A DNA stretch of 32,565 nucleotides from Streptosporangiaceae bacterium (GCA_030041275.1 JASHOE010000360.1:1-32565), one strand, 5' to 3'. Counted from the first letter of the stretch, positions 9,031 through 16,250 are shown. Numbers and translations are program-made. The notes: generated by a model not told the origin, from the letters alone.

Positions 9031-9056
9031 GGCACGCAAGGCCCTTGCCTGTGCAG
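9031..9056. terminator. Possible bidirectional hairpin between convergent genes
   Basis: GCAAGG and CCTTGC flank a single C (9036-9048), extended by GCAC/GTGC arms. It fills the 32-base gap between the convergent NUDIX and kinase-oxidoreductase genes. No T-tract follows on either strand, so termination is only inferred. Confidence 0.3.
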
Positions 9057-9058
9057 GC

Positions 9059-10558
9059 CTACGCCGCGAACGAGCTAACAATGGGCGTAAGTCTGGCGAG
9101 ATCGTCTGGTTCGGCAAGATCGGGGAGCGACACGAAGACTGTGCTGACGCCTCGCTCGGCCAGCAGCCGGTAGCGGCCCACGTGGTCGGCCGCCACCCCG
9201 GCGTGGTGGCGCCGGGCGAACGCGGCGGCGCTGATTCGGCCTCGCATTGACTCGACGAGCGTCGCCGTGTGCTCCCGGTCGCGGCCGATGACCGGGACGT
9301 CCAGGACAGTGACCGCGACTTCGGCCGGGTCTCGGCCGGCTCGCGCGCAGTGGCCGCGCAGGACAGCCAGCCGGGCATCAAAGGTCTCGAGGTCCGACGG
9401 CAAGTTACACCCGTCGGCGAGCCGGGCAGCGACGTCGAGCGTCCGGTCCCCGCTGCCGCCGACGATGACGGGAAGCTGGCCGGCCGGCCGTGGGTAGCAC
9501 GTCGTCTCCGGGAGGGAGACTCGGTCGCTCCGGTACGGCCTCGTGCCCGTGTGCCAGAGCGCCCGCAGCATCTCGATCTCGATTTCCAGCAGGCGCAACC
9601 GCTTTGCGGGCGGCGGGAACGGCAGCCCGAATGCCGCGTGCTCGCGATCCCACCAGCCGGCCCCGAGGCCGCAGAACGCGCGGCCGCCGCTGAGCGCGTC
9701 GAGAGTGGCCGCGGTCTTCGCCAGCACGCCAGGAGCGCGGAACGTCACCGGGCTGACCAGCGTGCCGAGCCGCAGGTTCGTGTCGAGGCCGGCTAGCAGG
9801 CCGAGCGTGACCCAGGGCTCGGGTATGGGCTCCCAGGCGCGCCCGACCTGCGGGATCTGGATGAGATGGTCCATGAGCGCGATGCCTGTGAACCCGGCCT
9901 GGGTGGCGGCGAGAGCGATCGACTTTAGCCAGGCCGCTGGATCTTCGCCCCAGCCGAACCGCGAGACCTGCAGGACGAATCCGAGCCCGGTGGGCCGGTC
10001 GCGCTGGAGCAGGGCAGCGCTCCGGCTGCCAGGTGAGTGCGCCGGCTCCAGTGCCTGCCCGGCTGCCGCGCGCACGACCGCATCCCAGCCCTCGCTCGCG
10101 AGCTGGTCCGCGGCCTCCTGCACCCGGTGCAGCTGCTCGTCAAGCACGGCCGCCGGAACCGAGCGCTGGCGGGACCGGTTGCGCTGACGGCAGACGGCCG
10201 GGTCGGTGTGGAACAACACGGCGACCGCAGGTATACGGGCCCGGCGGGCGAGGGCGAGATAGCCAAGTCGGCGGCTGGCGCTGAGCCCGAGGGTGTCCAC
10301 GACCGTCGTGAGCCGACGGCCTGTCCGGGCGGCGACGATCTGGTCGAGCAGTGAGAATGCATCGTCCGACGCATCGAGGTCGTGCTCGCCACTGCCGACC
10401 ACGGCTCGCAGCTGATCGGACGAGACGATCTCTCGCGGGAGGTAATGCTGCGCCGCCCAGGTCGACTTCCCTGACCCTGAGGCGCCGACCAGTATGACGA
10501 GCGCGGGATCCGGGATGGCAGCCGTCGGCTCGTGGTCGAGGTTCGCGTCCACGCTCAT
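9059..10558 (-). CDS. P-loop kinase fused to F420/flavin luciferase-like oxidoreductase
   Basis: A 499-residue two-domain protein. Residues about 18-165 form an AAA_33/polynucleotide-kinase-like P-loop domain: LVILVGASGSGKST (Walker A, 25-33), IVSSDQLRAVVG, VVDTLGL (Walker B-like), and the basic lid RQRNRSRQR. Residues about 190-499 are a luciferase-like monooxygenase (LLM) domain of the kind that often uses F420: GFTGIALMDHLIQIPQVG, GTLVSPVTFRAPGVLAKTAATLD, LGAGWWDREHAAFG and LPVIVGGSGDRTLDVAARLADGCNLP. Both domains look intact. ATG 10558 starts just before the kinase domain; the frame is open much further upstream, but that stretch is antisense-like coding over the nucleotidyltransferase gene. 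It lies 47 bases downstream of the nucleotidyltransferase gene on the same strand, so a two-gene operon is likely. I cannot name its substrate. Confidence 0.85.
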   Translation of the reverse strand: MSVDANLDHEPTAAIPDPALVILVGASGSGKSTWAAQHYLPREIVSSDQLRAVVGSGEHDLDASDDAFSLLDQIVAARTGRRLTTVVDTLGLSASRRLGYLALARRARIPAVAVLFHTDPAVCRQRNRSRQRSVPAAVLDEQLHRVQEAADQLASEGWDAVVRAAAGQALEPAHSPGSRSAALLQRDRPTGLGFVLQVSRFGWGEDPAAWLKSIALAATQAGFTGIALMDHLIQIPQVGRAWEPIPEPWVTLGLLAGLDTNLRLGTLVSPVTFRAPGVLAKTAATLDALSGGRAFCGLGAGWWDREHAAFGLPFPPPAKRLRLLEIEIEMLRALWHTGTRPYRSDRVSLPETTCYPRPAGQLPVIVGGSGDRTLDVAARLADGCNLPSDLETFDARLAVLRGHCARAGRDPAEVAVTVLDVPVIGRDREHTATLVESMRGRISAAAFARRHHAGVAADHVGRYRLLAERGVSTVFVSLPDLAEPDDLARLTPIVSSFAA

Positions 10559-10605
10559 CAGCGTCGCAGATCGGAGCCTGATGACCAGGGAGCGACCGGC
10601 CCGCG

Positions 10606-11403
10606 CTAGGGCCGCAGTGCCAGGCCGGCCTGGATGACCATCTGCGTGAATGCCGTGGTGTCCCGGCCCCGCGCCGTCGGGTCCCTGTTGTAGGAGGACG
10701 CGGCGTGCGGCCGCTCGCGCGCCCGCAGCGCCTCGGCGACGATCGGCTGCCATTGCGAGCCGAAGGTAGCCAGGGCGTAGCGGCCCGCGCCGCTCTTGGA
10801 AGTCAGTGCGCCGGTGGCGAGCAGGTGGTGCAGTCGGCTGACACCGAGCACGCACCACGCCGCGGCCTCCGGCGTGGCCGCCGTGGCCGGCTGCGCGCGC
10901 AGCCGCTCGGCGAGCGGGGTCCAGTACGCCGTCAGGTTGGCGTGGCTGTAGGCGCGCAGCGCCGTGTCGTCGGTCCACACGTCGGCTTGCGTCAGCCGCC
11001 GCCCCCGGATGACGATGCCGTGCCGAGTCAGCTCGTGCCAGCTGACCGGGTTGACGTCCATCCGCTCGGCGGGTCGGAACGTCCCGTCGAACATGACCGG
11101 CAGGTCGGGACAATGATCAGGCGGACCGGCCAGGTCCGCGATCAGCAGGTGGAACCCGTCGAAGTGCGGCCGCGGATGCGCGTCGTGCACCACCGCGTGC
11201 GCGGCCGCGAGTGCACCCAGCCGAGCATCGTCTGGCCGGTCGGCCAGGACCGCGGTGAAGTCGACGTCGCTCGCACCGGCGAAGTACTCGCCGAAACCGA
11301 GCGAACCACGCAGATACAGGCCGGTCACCAGGCCCGGTGCGCTGGCGTCGATCAGCTCCAGGAACCGGCCGGTGATCGCGGCGACCTCGGCTGGCAGCGA
11401 CAC
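10606..11403 (-). CDS. AadA-like nucleotidyltransferase (Pol beta superfamily)
   Basis: A 265-residue nucleotidyltransferase. The N-terminal catalytic motif is LYLRGSLGFGEYFAGASDVDF, with Gly33-Ser34 and the metal-binding Asp46/Asp48. The C-terminal helical half resembles the DUF4111 domain of aminoglycoside adenylyltransferases, including WCVLGVSRLHHLLATGALTSKSGAGRYAL. Enzymes of this class transfer AMP to a hydroxyl of an aminoglycoside or another small molecule, but sequence alone does not show resistance here. It starts eight bases after the MaoC gene ends on the same strand and precedes the kinase-oxidoreductase fusion. It may therefore be co-transcribed with both. Confidence 0.85.
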   Translation of the reverse strand: MSLPAEVAAITGRFLELIDASAPGLVTGLYLRGSLGFGEYFAGASDVDFTAVLADRPDDARLGALAAAHAVVHDAHPRPHFDGFHLLIADLAGPPDHCPDLPVMFDGTFRPAERMDVNPVSWHELTRHGIVIRGRRLTQADVWTDDTALRAYSHANLTAYWTPLAERLRAQPATAATPEAAAWCVLGVSRLHHLLATGALTSKSGAGRYALATFGSQWQPIVAEALRARERPHAASSYNRDPTARGRDTTAFTQMVIQAGLALRP

Positions 11404-11411
11404 CGCAGTGG

Positions 11412-12260
11412 CTACCGGTAGCGCAGCGTGCCCCGGTCGATGACGACGGTGCCGTCCTCCTTGGCTGTCTGGAACTGAGCTGTGTTATCCGCGCCCGCCC
11501 AGATGGAGATGACCAGGGAATCGCCGGGCAGGACCGGCCGGCTAAACCGGCCAGACATGAACGCAAACCGTGCCGGATCGGAGCCGCAAACTTCATGCAG
11601 CAGCACCCGGCCGGTGAACCCGTACGTGCACAGGCCATGCAGGATCGGCCGGCTGAACCCGCCCCTGGCGGCGAACGCAGGATCTGCGTGCAATGGGTTG
11701 CGGTCCCCGCACAGCCGGTACAGCAGCGCCTGCTCTGGCCTGGTCTGCACGGTGACCTTGTGATCGGGGGCGCGGTCGGCCAGCTGCCAGGCTGGCGCGG
11801 TGCCACGGTCACCGCCGAACCCGCCCTCACCGCGGATGAACGTACTGCTCGTCGTCGTCACGGCCGGCTCGCCGGTCGCAGCGTTGACCGCCCGGTTTTC
11901 GGTCTCGATGAGGGCACCTGAGCCCTTGTCGTAGATGCCCGTCACCGTCGCCGAGGTGCGCAGCGTGCCCTCCACCGGTAGCGGCTGGTGCAGCTCGATC
12001 GACTGCTCGGCGTGCACGAGCATCGCCCGGTCGAAGTCGCCGAGCTTGCCGGACGCCCGGGCCTGGGCCAGCAGCACGCCGAAGGTCGGGAGCACCTGCT
12101 GCTGCACACCGGCGGTGTTCTCGGTGGTGAACTGCAGCTCTTGCAGCGGGTCGCCAAGGCCCGCTCCCACCCCGATCGCGTACAGCAGCGCGTCTGTCGA
12201 CGTCCAGGACCGCTCGACCGGCTCTCCCGGCACCCCGACGAGACTGTGGTTAAGTGACAT
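11412..12260 (-). CDS. MaoC-type enoyl-CoA hydratase 2 (double hotdog)
   Basis: Hydrates trans-2-enoyl-CoA to (R)-3-hydroxyacyl-CoA in beta-oxidation of fatty acid or steroid side chains. The 282-residue protein is the double-hotdog form. The N-terminal half (1-145) is a degenerate hotdog, and the C-terminal half carries the hydratase 2 motif YRLCGDRNPLHADPAFA with catalytic Asp186 and His191, followed by FSRPILHGLCTYG. This matches HSD17B4-hydratase / Rv3389c-type proteins in length. ATG 12260 has GGAGGT five bases upstream. It diverges from the SDR-PHP pair across a 124-base region with a TAGAA-N5-TTCTA dyad. The pair of hydratase and dehydrogenase supplies two consecutive beta-oxidation steps in principle. 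Confidence 0.92.
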   Translation of the reverse strand: MSLNHSLVGVPGEPVERSWTSTDALLYAIGVGAGLGDPLQELQFTTENTAGVQQQVLPTFGVLLAQARASGKLGDFDRAMLVHAEQSIELHQPLPVEGTLRTSATVTGIYDKGSGALIETENRAVNAATGEPAVTTTSSTFIRGEGGFGGDRGTAPAWQLADRAPDHKVTVQTRPEQALLYRLCGDRNPLHADPAFAARGGFSRPILHGLCTYGFTGRVLLHEVCGSDPARFAFMSGRFSRPVLPGDSLVISIWAGADNTAQFQTAKEDGTVVIDRGTLRYR

Positions 12261-12290
12261 CGTTACCTCCGCAGCGGCCGGCCAACCGCA

Positions 12291-12341
12291 TTGACACGGT
12301 CGGTCCGAGTCGGTCCAATGGCCTAGTAGAACACGCTTCTA
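12291..12341 (+). promoter_or_regulatory. SDR-PHP promoter with dyad operator at +1 (site 1)
   Basis: TTGACA (12291-12296) and TCCAAT (12314-12319) are spaced by 17 bases, which puts +1 near 12326. The dyad TAGAA-CACGC-TTCTA (12327-12341) begins there. On the minus strand TTGGAC and GTCAAT lie in the same hexamers with 17-base spacing and could serve the MaoC gene, making a symmetric bidirectional promoter. The dyad is shared with sites near 23908 and 31925. Confidence 0.6.
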
Positions 12342-12384
12342 GTATTTCGCTCCACTGCGAGCTTGTCCTGACGGAGGTCAGATT

Positions 12385-13182
12385 ATGGGTCTGCTGGACG
12401 GCCGCGTGGCCATCGTCACCGGGGCGAGCCGGGGCATCGGCGCCGAGATCGCCCGGCGGTTCGGCGCAGAGGGCGCGGCGGTAGCCGTCAGCGCCCGGAC
12501 CGCCGAGCCGGGCGTGTCGCCGTTCGAGGGCACCATCACGGAGACCGCCGATCAGATCGCGGCCAGTGGCGGCACGGCAGTCGCGATCGCGGCGGACATG
12601 GCCAGGGCGGCGGACCGGGAGCGCCTGTTCGCCGAGACCGTCACCCAGCTCGGCCAGCCCGACATCCTGGTGAACAACGCAGCCGTCACGTACTTCACCA
12701 GGGTCGAGGACTTCACAGCGAAACGCTATGAACTTATGTTCGCGGTCCAGGTCGAGGCCGCGTTCCAGCTAGCCCAGCTCGTGCTGCCCGGCATGCGGGA
12801 GCGCGGCGGTGGGTGGATCCTCAACATCTCGTCAGGCGCCGCGCGGCACCCGACGTTGCCGCCTGGCCCCTTTGCCGGCCGCGGCGGCACCGTTTATGGC
12901 ATGTGCAAGGCCGCGATCGAGCGCTTCTCCACCGGCCTCGCGGCCGAGTTGTACGCAGACAACATCGCCGTGAACGCGCTGTCGCCGACGAAGGTGGTGC
13001 CGACTCCGGGCACGGTATTCCACCACCTGACCACCGAGGGCGATCCGAACTCCGAGCCGACGTCGGTCATGGCGGAGGCCGCACTCATGCTCTGCCACCG
13101 GGACCCGCAGAGCCTGACCGGGAGGGTCACGTACTCGCAGCAACTGCTCGCCGAGCTCGGCGTGCCCATTCCGCAGGCCTGA
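12385..13182 (+). CDS. Short-chain dehydrogenase/reductase
   Basis: A 265-residue NAD(P)-dependent oxidoreductase of the SDR superfamily. Visible motifs are the nucleotide-binding TGASRGIG (12-19), NNAA (97-100), the catalytic ISS (148-150) and YGMCK (Tyr171, Lys175). There is an insertion of about 12 residues between the Ser and the Tyr (ARHPTLPPGPFAGRGG) compared with a minimal FabG. ATG 12385 has GGAGGT six bases upstream. It faces the MaoC hydratase, so a 3-hydroxyacyl-CoA dehydrogenase role is plausible but not proven. Its stop codon overlaps the start of the PHP gene by one base, indicating co-translation. Confidence 0.92.
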   Translation: MGLLDGRVAIVTGASRGIGAEIARRFGAEGAAVAVSARTAEPGVSPFEGTITETADQIAASGGTAVAIAADMARAADRERLFAETVTQLGQPDILVNNAAVTYFTRVEDFTAKRYELMFAVQVEAAFQLAQLVLPGMRERGGGWILNISSGAARHPTLPPGPFAGRGGTVYGMCKAAIERFSTGLAAELYADNIAVNALSPTKVVPTPGTVFHHLTTEGDPNSEPTSVMAEAALMLCHRDPQSLTGRVTYSQQLLAELGVPIPQA

Positions 13183-13859
13183 TGACCAGGGATGGGGTCG
13201 GGGTCGTCCACCAGCGGCGCAGCAGCCTGATTCGAGTCGACTGCCACCTGCACACTGCGCTGTCAGGCGACGCCGTCACGAGCATCGACGAGCTCGCCGA
13301 GCGGGTCGAGCAGGAGCAGCTCGACGTCGTCTGCATCACCGACCACAACGTTACGGCGGCCGCGGTCGCTGCAGCCGAGCGCGACATCGGCGCGCGGGTG
13401 ATCGTCGGTGAGGAGATCCGCACCACCAAGGGCGACGTCATCGGCCTGTTCCTGAGCGAGCGCGTCCCCTACGTGCTTCCGCTCCCCGAAGCTGTCGGGC
13501 TCATTAAGGCGCAGGGGGGCCTGGTCTATCTGCCGCATCCCTTCGACCCTGGCCGGTCCACGTTGGATACCGCGAGCTCTGCCGAGCTTTGCGCCGATGG
13601 CCTCGCCGATGTGATCGAGGTGTTCAACGCCAAGATCGAAGACCAGGAGTTCAACCGCCGGGCGGCGGAGCTGGCGGCGCGCTACGACCTGCCCGGCGGC
13701 GCCGGATCTGACGCGCACGACCCCGAAGGGATCGGTGCAGCGTACCTGGAGATGCCCGACTTTGACGGCCCGGCCGAGTTCCTCACCGCGCTGCAGCGGG
13801 CGACGATCAAAGGCGAGTACCGGCCGCACGCCATTCGCTACGCGCGCCGCCAGCGCTAG
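13182..13859 (+). CDS. PHP-domain metal-dependent phosphoesterase
   Basis: A 225-residue stand-alone PHP-domain protein; relatives hydrolyse phosphate esters such as histidinol phosphate, nucleoside 3',5'-bisphosphates or nucleotide ends. The metal-binding motifs are all present: VDCHLHTALSGDA (His22, His24), ITDHN (Asp54, His55), GEEI (about 76-79), LPHPFD (His119) and GSDAHDPEGIG (Asp177, His179). ATG 13182 overlaps the SDR stop codon in TGATGA, so translation is probably coupled. Upstream in-frame codons lie inside the SDR gene and are not used. The link between a phosphoesterase and an SDR is unexplained. Confidence 0.88.
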   Translation: MTRDGVGVVHQRRSSLIRVDCHLHTALSGDAVTSIDELAERVEQEQLDVVCITDHNVTAAAVAAAERDIGARVIVGEEIRTTKGDVIGLFLSERVPYVLPLPEAVGLIKAQGGLVYLPHPFDPGRSTLDTASSAELCADGLADVIEVFNAKIEDQEFNRRAAELAARYDLPGGAGSDAHDPEGIGAAYLEMPDFDGPAEFLTALQRATIKGEYRPHAIRYARRQR

Positions 13860-13920
13860 ATTCCGCCGGCCATAGCCTTGCTGGCAGGACGCCGTACTCA
13901 CGATCGCGCCCGACGGGACC

Positions 13921-13946
13921 GTTCTGACTGGTAGACCTGTCAGAAC
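13921..13946. promoter_or_regulatory. 26-bp near-perfect dyad, probable operator
   Basis: GTTCTGAC (13921-13928) and GTCAGAAC (13939-13946) are exact inverted repeats. The centre continues the symmetry (T-GGT-AG-ACC-T), so 11 of 12 position pairs match around a 2-bp centre. It ends five bases before ATG 13952. It has no T-tract and sits where a repressor of the small membrane-protein gene would bind. A PHP-gene terminator is the alternative. Confidence 0.5.
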
Positions 13947-13951
13947 TTGCG

Positions 13952-14347
13952 ATGTATCGTGATGCCGTGGATCAGGCTACCCGGGATGACATCACTGCTG
14001 CCGCCGCGGCACATCGAGAACTTGGCCGGGACTATGACAGCGCTGTCGCGGAGGGCTTGGTCGATCGGATCGGCGCGGAGATCGACAAGCGGATCGACTC
14101 TCGCCTCGGCTCTCCTCGATCAGACTCGCGCTCACCAGTGAAGCCCTCATTGCCGGCCAGAACCCAGGGGTTGTGGATTGGCGCGGGGGTCGGCGCTGGG
14201 ATTACTGGCCTTGTAGCCGTGCTCGCTAACAGCGCCAACATTGGTACTAACAAAGGCGCTGTCGTTGTAGCGGTGGTCTGGGTCTGGGTCGTTCTGGCAA
14301 TCGCTGCTCTTGGCACGGCTGTCGTGCGCAAGTACCGCCGTCCGTAG
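13952..14347 (+). CDS. Small two-pass membrane protein
   Basis: A 131-residue protein with a charged cytoplasmic N-terminal region (DAVDQATRDDITAAAAAHRELG, then a predicted helix to about residue 52), a Pro/Ser linker, and two hydrophobic segments at about 73-92 and 102-123, ending in basic VRKYRRP. I recall this N-terminal pattern from unnamed actinobacterial membrane proteins, but no function is known to me. Start ATG 13952 lies five bases after a 26-bp dyad, and no ribosome site is seen; GTG 13967 is an alternative. It is convergent with the VOC gene. Confidence 0.65.
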   Translation: MYRDAVDQATRDDITAAAAAHRELGRDYDSAVAEGLVDRIGAEIDKRIDSRLGSPRSDSRSPVKPSLPARTQGLWIGAGVGAGITGLVAVLANSANIGTNKGAVVVAVVWVWVVLAIAALGTAVVRKYRRP

Positions 14348-14389
14348 CGCGACGCTCCACTCGCTGCCTACTGTGCATCGCGCCACCAC

Positions 14390-14773
14390 TCAGCCTTGCT
14401 CCTGCAGGGCCTGGGCCGTCGACAGACAGAACGGGTGGCCGACCGGATCGGCGTAGACGCGGCAGTGGTCGTTGGGCTGAAGCTCGTATCTCGTGGCCCC
14501 GGCGGCTAGCACCAGGGCCTCAGTTGCGTCCAGGTCATCGACGTCGAAGTCCAGGTGCATCTGCATGGACGAGGCTGGATCGGGCCAGCTGGGGGGTTCG
14601 TAGGCGGGGGCCGCCTGGAAGCAGATGTCGCGGCCGTCAGGGCAGGTCATCATGGCCCACTCATCCCCAGGGATCGTGACCTGACCGCCGGTTATTGCGG
14701 CGTAGAACGTGGCTAGCTCCCCGGCATTCGGGCAGTCGAGCGTGACCCCGCCGAACTTGATTGAGTCAGACAC
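14390..14773 (-). CDS. VOC (glyoxalase/bleomycin resistance) family protein
   Basis: A 127-residue single VOC-fold protein with two beta-alpha-beta-beta-beta modules: IKFGGVTLDCPNAGELATFYAAI at the start, MQMHLDFDVDDLDATEALVLAAGATR in the middle, and VYADPVGHPFCLS at the end. Members act as dioxygenases, lyases or binding proteins for drugs; this actinobacterial subgroup is uncharacterised. The start is GTG 14773, supported by GAGGAG five bases upstream. It is followed by the convergent membrane-protein gene and preceded on the same strand by the tail-anchored protein gene 78 bases away. Confidence 0.85.
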   Translation of the reverse strand: MSDSIKFGGVTLDCPNAGELATFYAAITGGQVTIPGDEWAMMTCPDGRDICFQAAPAYEPPSWPDPASSMQMHLDFDVDDLDATEALVLAAGATRYELQPNDHCRVYADPVGHPFCLSTAQALQEQG

Positions 14774-14851
14774 GACATCTCCTCGGTGAGACGTGGCAAG
14801 GACGTGGGCCTGGATTTCATCGGTGCATTGCCCGGCGGCCGGTCGCGCGGC

Positions 14852-15145
14852 TCAGTGGTGAGTGACCACCACGAGTACCAGCATGATCACCACTGCTGCG
14901 AGGACCACGCTCATGATGATCAGCCCGCCGCTGCTCAGGCCTGCCAGGTGCAGCCGCTCTGCTCGCGCGTCGGCACGCATTTCCTGTTCGCGCTCTGCCT
15001 TACCCGGCCCCGACCGCCTAGGGCCCGGTGGCGGTGGCACACGCGGCCCGCGCATCCACCGTCCGCTGAACGGTCGAAACTGCGGTTGCCGGCCCCAGTT
15101 CCAGGACAAGTTTTCTTTGCTATACGGGTCGTTCGGGTCGTCCAT
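14852..15145 (-). CDS. Small tail-anchored-type membrane protein
   Basis: A 97-residue protein of unknown function. The N-terminal 60 residues are acidic then Pro/Arg-rich (DDPNDPYSKENLSWNWG, GPRVPPPPGPRRSGPG). A charged helix (KAEREQEMRADARAERL) then leads into one strongly hydrophobic stretch at about 74-94, ending VVVTHH. That places nearly the whole protein in the cytoplasm with a C-terminal anchor. The call is supported by an ATG with GGAGGG about six bases upstream, and by a -10-like CATAAT 36 bases upstream. Confidence 0.65.
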   Translation of the reverse strand: MDDPNDPYSKENLSWNWGRQPQFRPFSGRWMRGPRVPPPPGPRRSGPGKAEREQEMRADARAERLHLAGLSSGGLIIMSVVLAAVVIMLVLVVVTHH

Positions 15146-15180
15146 CGGCAGCCCTCCGGGGTGAATGCCTGCTCAGCCCG

Positions 15181-15186
15181 ATTATG
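15181..15186 (-). promoter_or_regulatory. -10 element for the tail-anchored protein gene
   Basis: The minus strand reads CATAAT, five of six matches to TATAAT, placing +1 near 15174 and a 28-base leader. No convincing -35 hexamer is seen at normal spacing. Confidence 0.4.
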
Positions 15187-15333
15187 ACTGAGGATCCCAT
15201 ACGACGACGCAACGGCGGCCGGGCACGAGGACTAGGTCGAGGTCAGCAGTCGAGCAGACACCGATCGCCGCCCGCTGTCACGCAGGCAAAACAGCCCTGC
15301 GCGTGTCGCGGCCGGGCGGAACAACGTGGCCGT

Positions 15334-15339
15334 TACTGT
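15334..15339 (+). promoter_or_regulatory. -10 element for a leaderless small gene
   Basis: TACTGT is followed six bases later by GTG 15346, the same geometry seen for the amidase, NUDIX and GntR genes. Confidence 0.4.
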
Positions 15340-15345
15340 TGCCCG

Positions 15346-15594
15346 GTGACCGAGCCGTCCCTGCCAGACATCCGCACCAACGGTGCGGATGCGCACCGAC
15401 GCGACGGCGGGCGCACTCGCGCCCGCTACCTGCCCTCTGCTCAGGTTCTCGCAGAGCTGGCCCCGCTTGGTCCGGATCTGCGCCGGCTGGCGGAAGACCT
15501 CAGGGACAGGCTCACGGGGCCGAGCGACGACCGAAACGATCTCGCGTCCAACTGCGCCTGCCCTGAGGACCGCAAGCGTGTGAACTGCAGGTAA
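15346..15594 (+). CDS. Small hypothetical protein, leaderless start
   Basis: An 82-residue protein of unknown function. The only structured-looking part is the amphipathic stretch RYLPSAQVLAELAPLGPD followed by LRRLAEDLRDRL; the tail has three cysteines (NCACPEDRKRVNC). The same frame is open back to ATG 15184, but that upstream part is low-complexity Arg/Gly sequence with no ribosome site. GTG 15346 is chosen because TACTGT lies six bases upstream. No homologue is recognised; it could be spurious. Confidence 0.4.
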   Translation: MTEPSLPDIRTNGADAHRRDGGRTRARYLPSAQVLAELAPLGPDLRRLAEDLRDRLTGPSDDRNDLASNCACPEDRKRVNCR

Positions 15595-15683
15595 CCGCTG
15601 CGGCGACCCGTTCGTCAGCCACTGAGTGCCGTCGATCGGCTAACGATTTCCGCCACGCCGTCCGCGCTATCTTCGCGGTCGCA

Positions 15684-15709
15684 TTGACACCTTTGTGTCA
15701 CCCGGATAC
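15684..15709 (+). promoter_or_regulatory. Sigma-gene promoter with dyad over the -35
   Basis: TTGACA (15684-15689) is a consensus -35; about 17 bases on lies TACGTC, a weak -10. The -35 sits inside an exact inverted repeat TGACAC-CTTT-GTGTCA (15685-15700). A regulator bound there would block RNA polymerase. Confidence 0.45.
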
Positions 15710-15740
15710 GTCTCCTCCGTCGAGGGTATTGGAGGCGCAG

Positions 15741-16250
15741 ATGCGGGCAGCAGACGACGCTGACTTCGCTGCGTTCGTGGCCGCGTCTTCCCGCCGCCTG
15801 CTCCGCACCGCCTACCTCATCACTGGCGACCTGGCTGACGCCGAGGACTTACTGCAGACTGCGCTCGAGCGTGCGTACCGGCGCTGGCCGACGATCCGGC
15901 GCGCAGACGTGCCCGAGGCTTATGTCCGCAGGATCGTTGTGACGTCAGCCGTCAACGCGAGCCGACGCCGCCGGGTCCGCAGTTCGGCGCTCGAGGAGAC
16001 GGAGCCGCCAGGCGCACCGGACCGGGAGGTCGAGGGAACGGCCGGCCGGCTCACGTTGCTGGCGCTGGTGCGGCAGCTTCCAGCCGGGCAACGGGCCGTG
16101 CTGGTACTGCGGTACTTCGACGACCTGACCGAGGCCGAGACCGCGCGCGCCCTTGGCTGCACAGTCGGGACCGTCAAATCACAGCACGCCAGGGCGATGG
16201 ACCGGCTGCGCGAGCTTGTGGCCGACCAGCCGGACGGGAGCCGGACATGA
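15741..16250 (+). CDS. ECF sigma factor, SigE family
   Basis: A 169-residue extracytoplasmic-function sigma factor that redirects RNA polymerase to a small regulon. Region 2 is at about 8-72: FAAFVAASSRRLLRTAYLIT, then GDLADAEDLLQTALERAYRRW, then YVRRIVVTSAVNASRRRR. Region 4 is at about 105-160: LPAGQRAVLVLRYFDDLTEAETARALGCTVGTVKSQHARAMDRLR, with a clear helix-turn-helix. ATG 15741 is chosen because GGAGG lies five bases upstream; the open frame begins at 15684, which is actually the -35 element. Its last four bases overlap the start of the next gene (ATGA), typical for a sigma/anti-sigma pair. Confidence 0.92.
   Translation: MRAADDADFAAFVAASSRRLLRTAYLITGDLADAEDLLQTALERAYRRWPTIRRADVPEAYVRRIVVTSAVNASRRRRVRSSALEETEPPGAPDREVEGTAGRLTLLALVRQLPAGQRAVLVLRYFDDLTEAETARALGCTVGTVKSQHARAMDRLRELVADQPDGSRT

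Noticed and set aside
10559..11113. N-terminal extension of the kinase-oxidoreductase frame up to 11113
   Set aside because: The extra 185 residues are Arg/Ala/Gly-rich shadow sequence over the nucleotidyltransferase gene, and the kinase domain begins right after ATG 10558.
12813..13181. Upstream extension of the PHP frame inside the SDR gene
   Set aside because: The translation is His/Arg-rich shadow sequence, while ATG 13182 overlaps the SDR stop and leads directly into the PHP motif.
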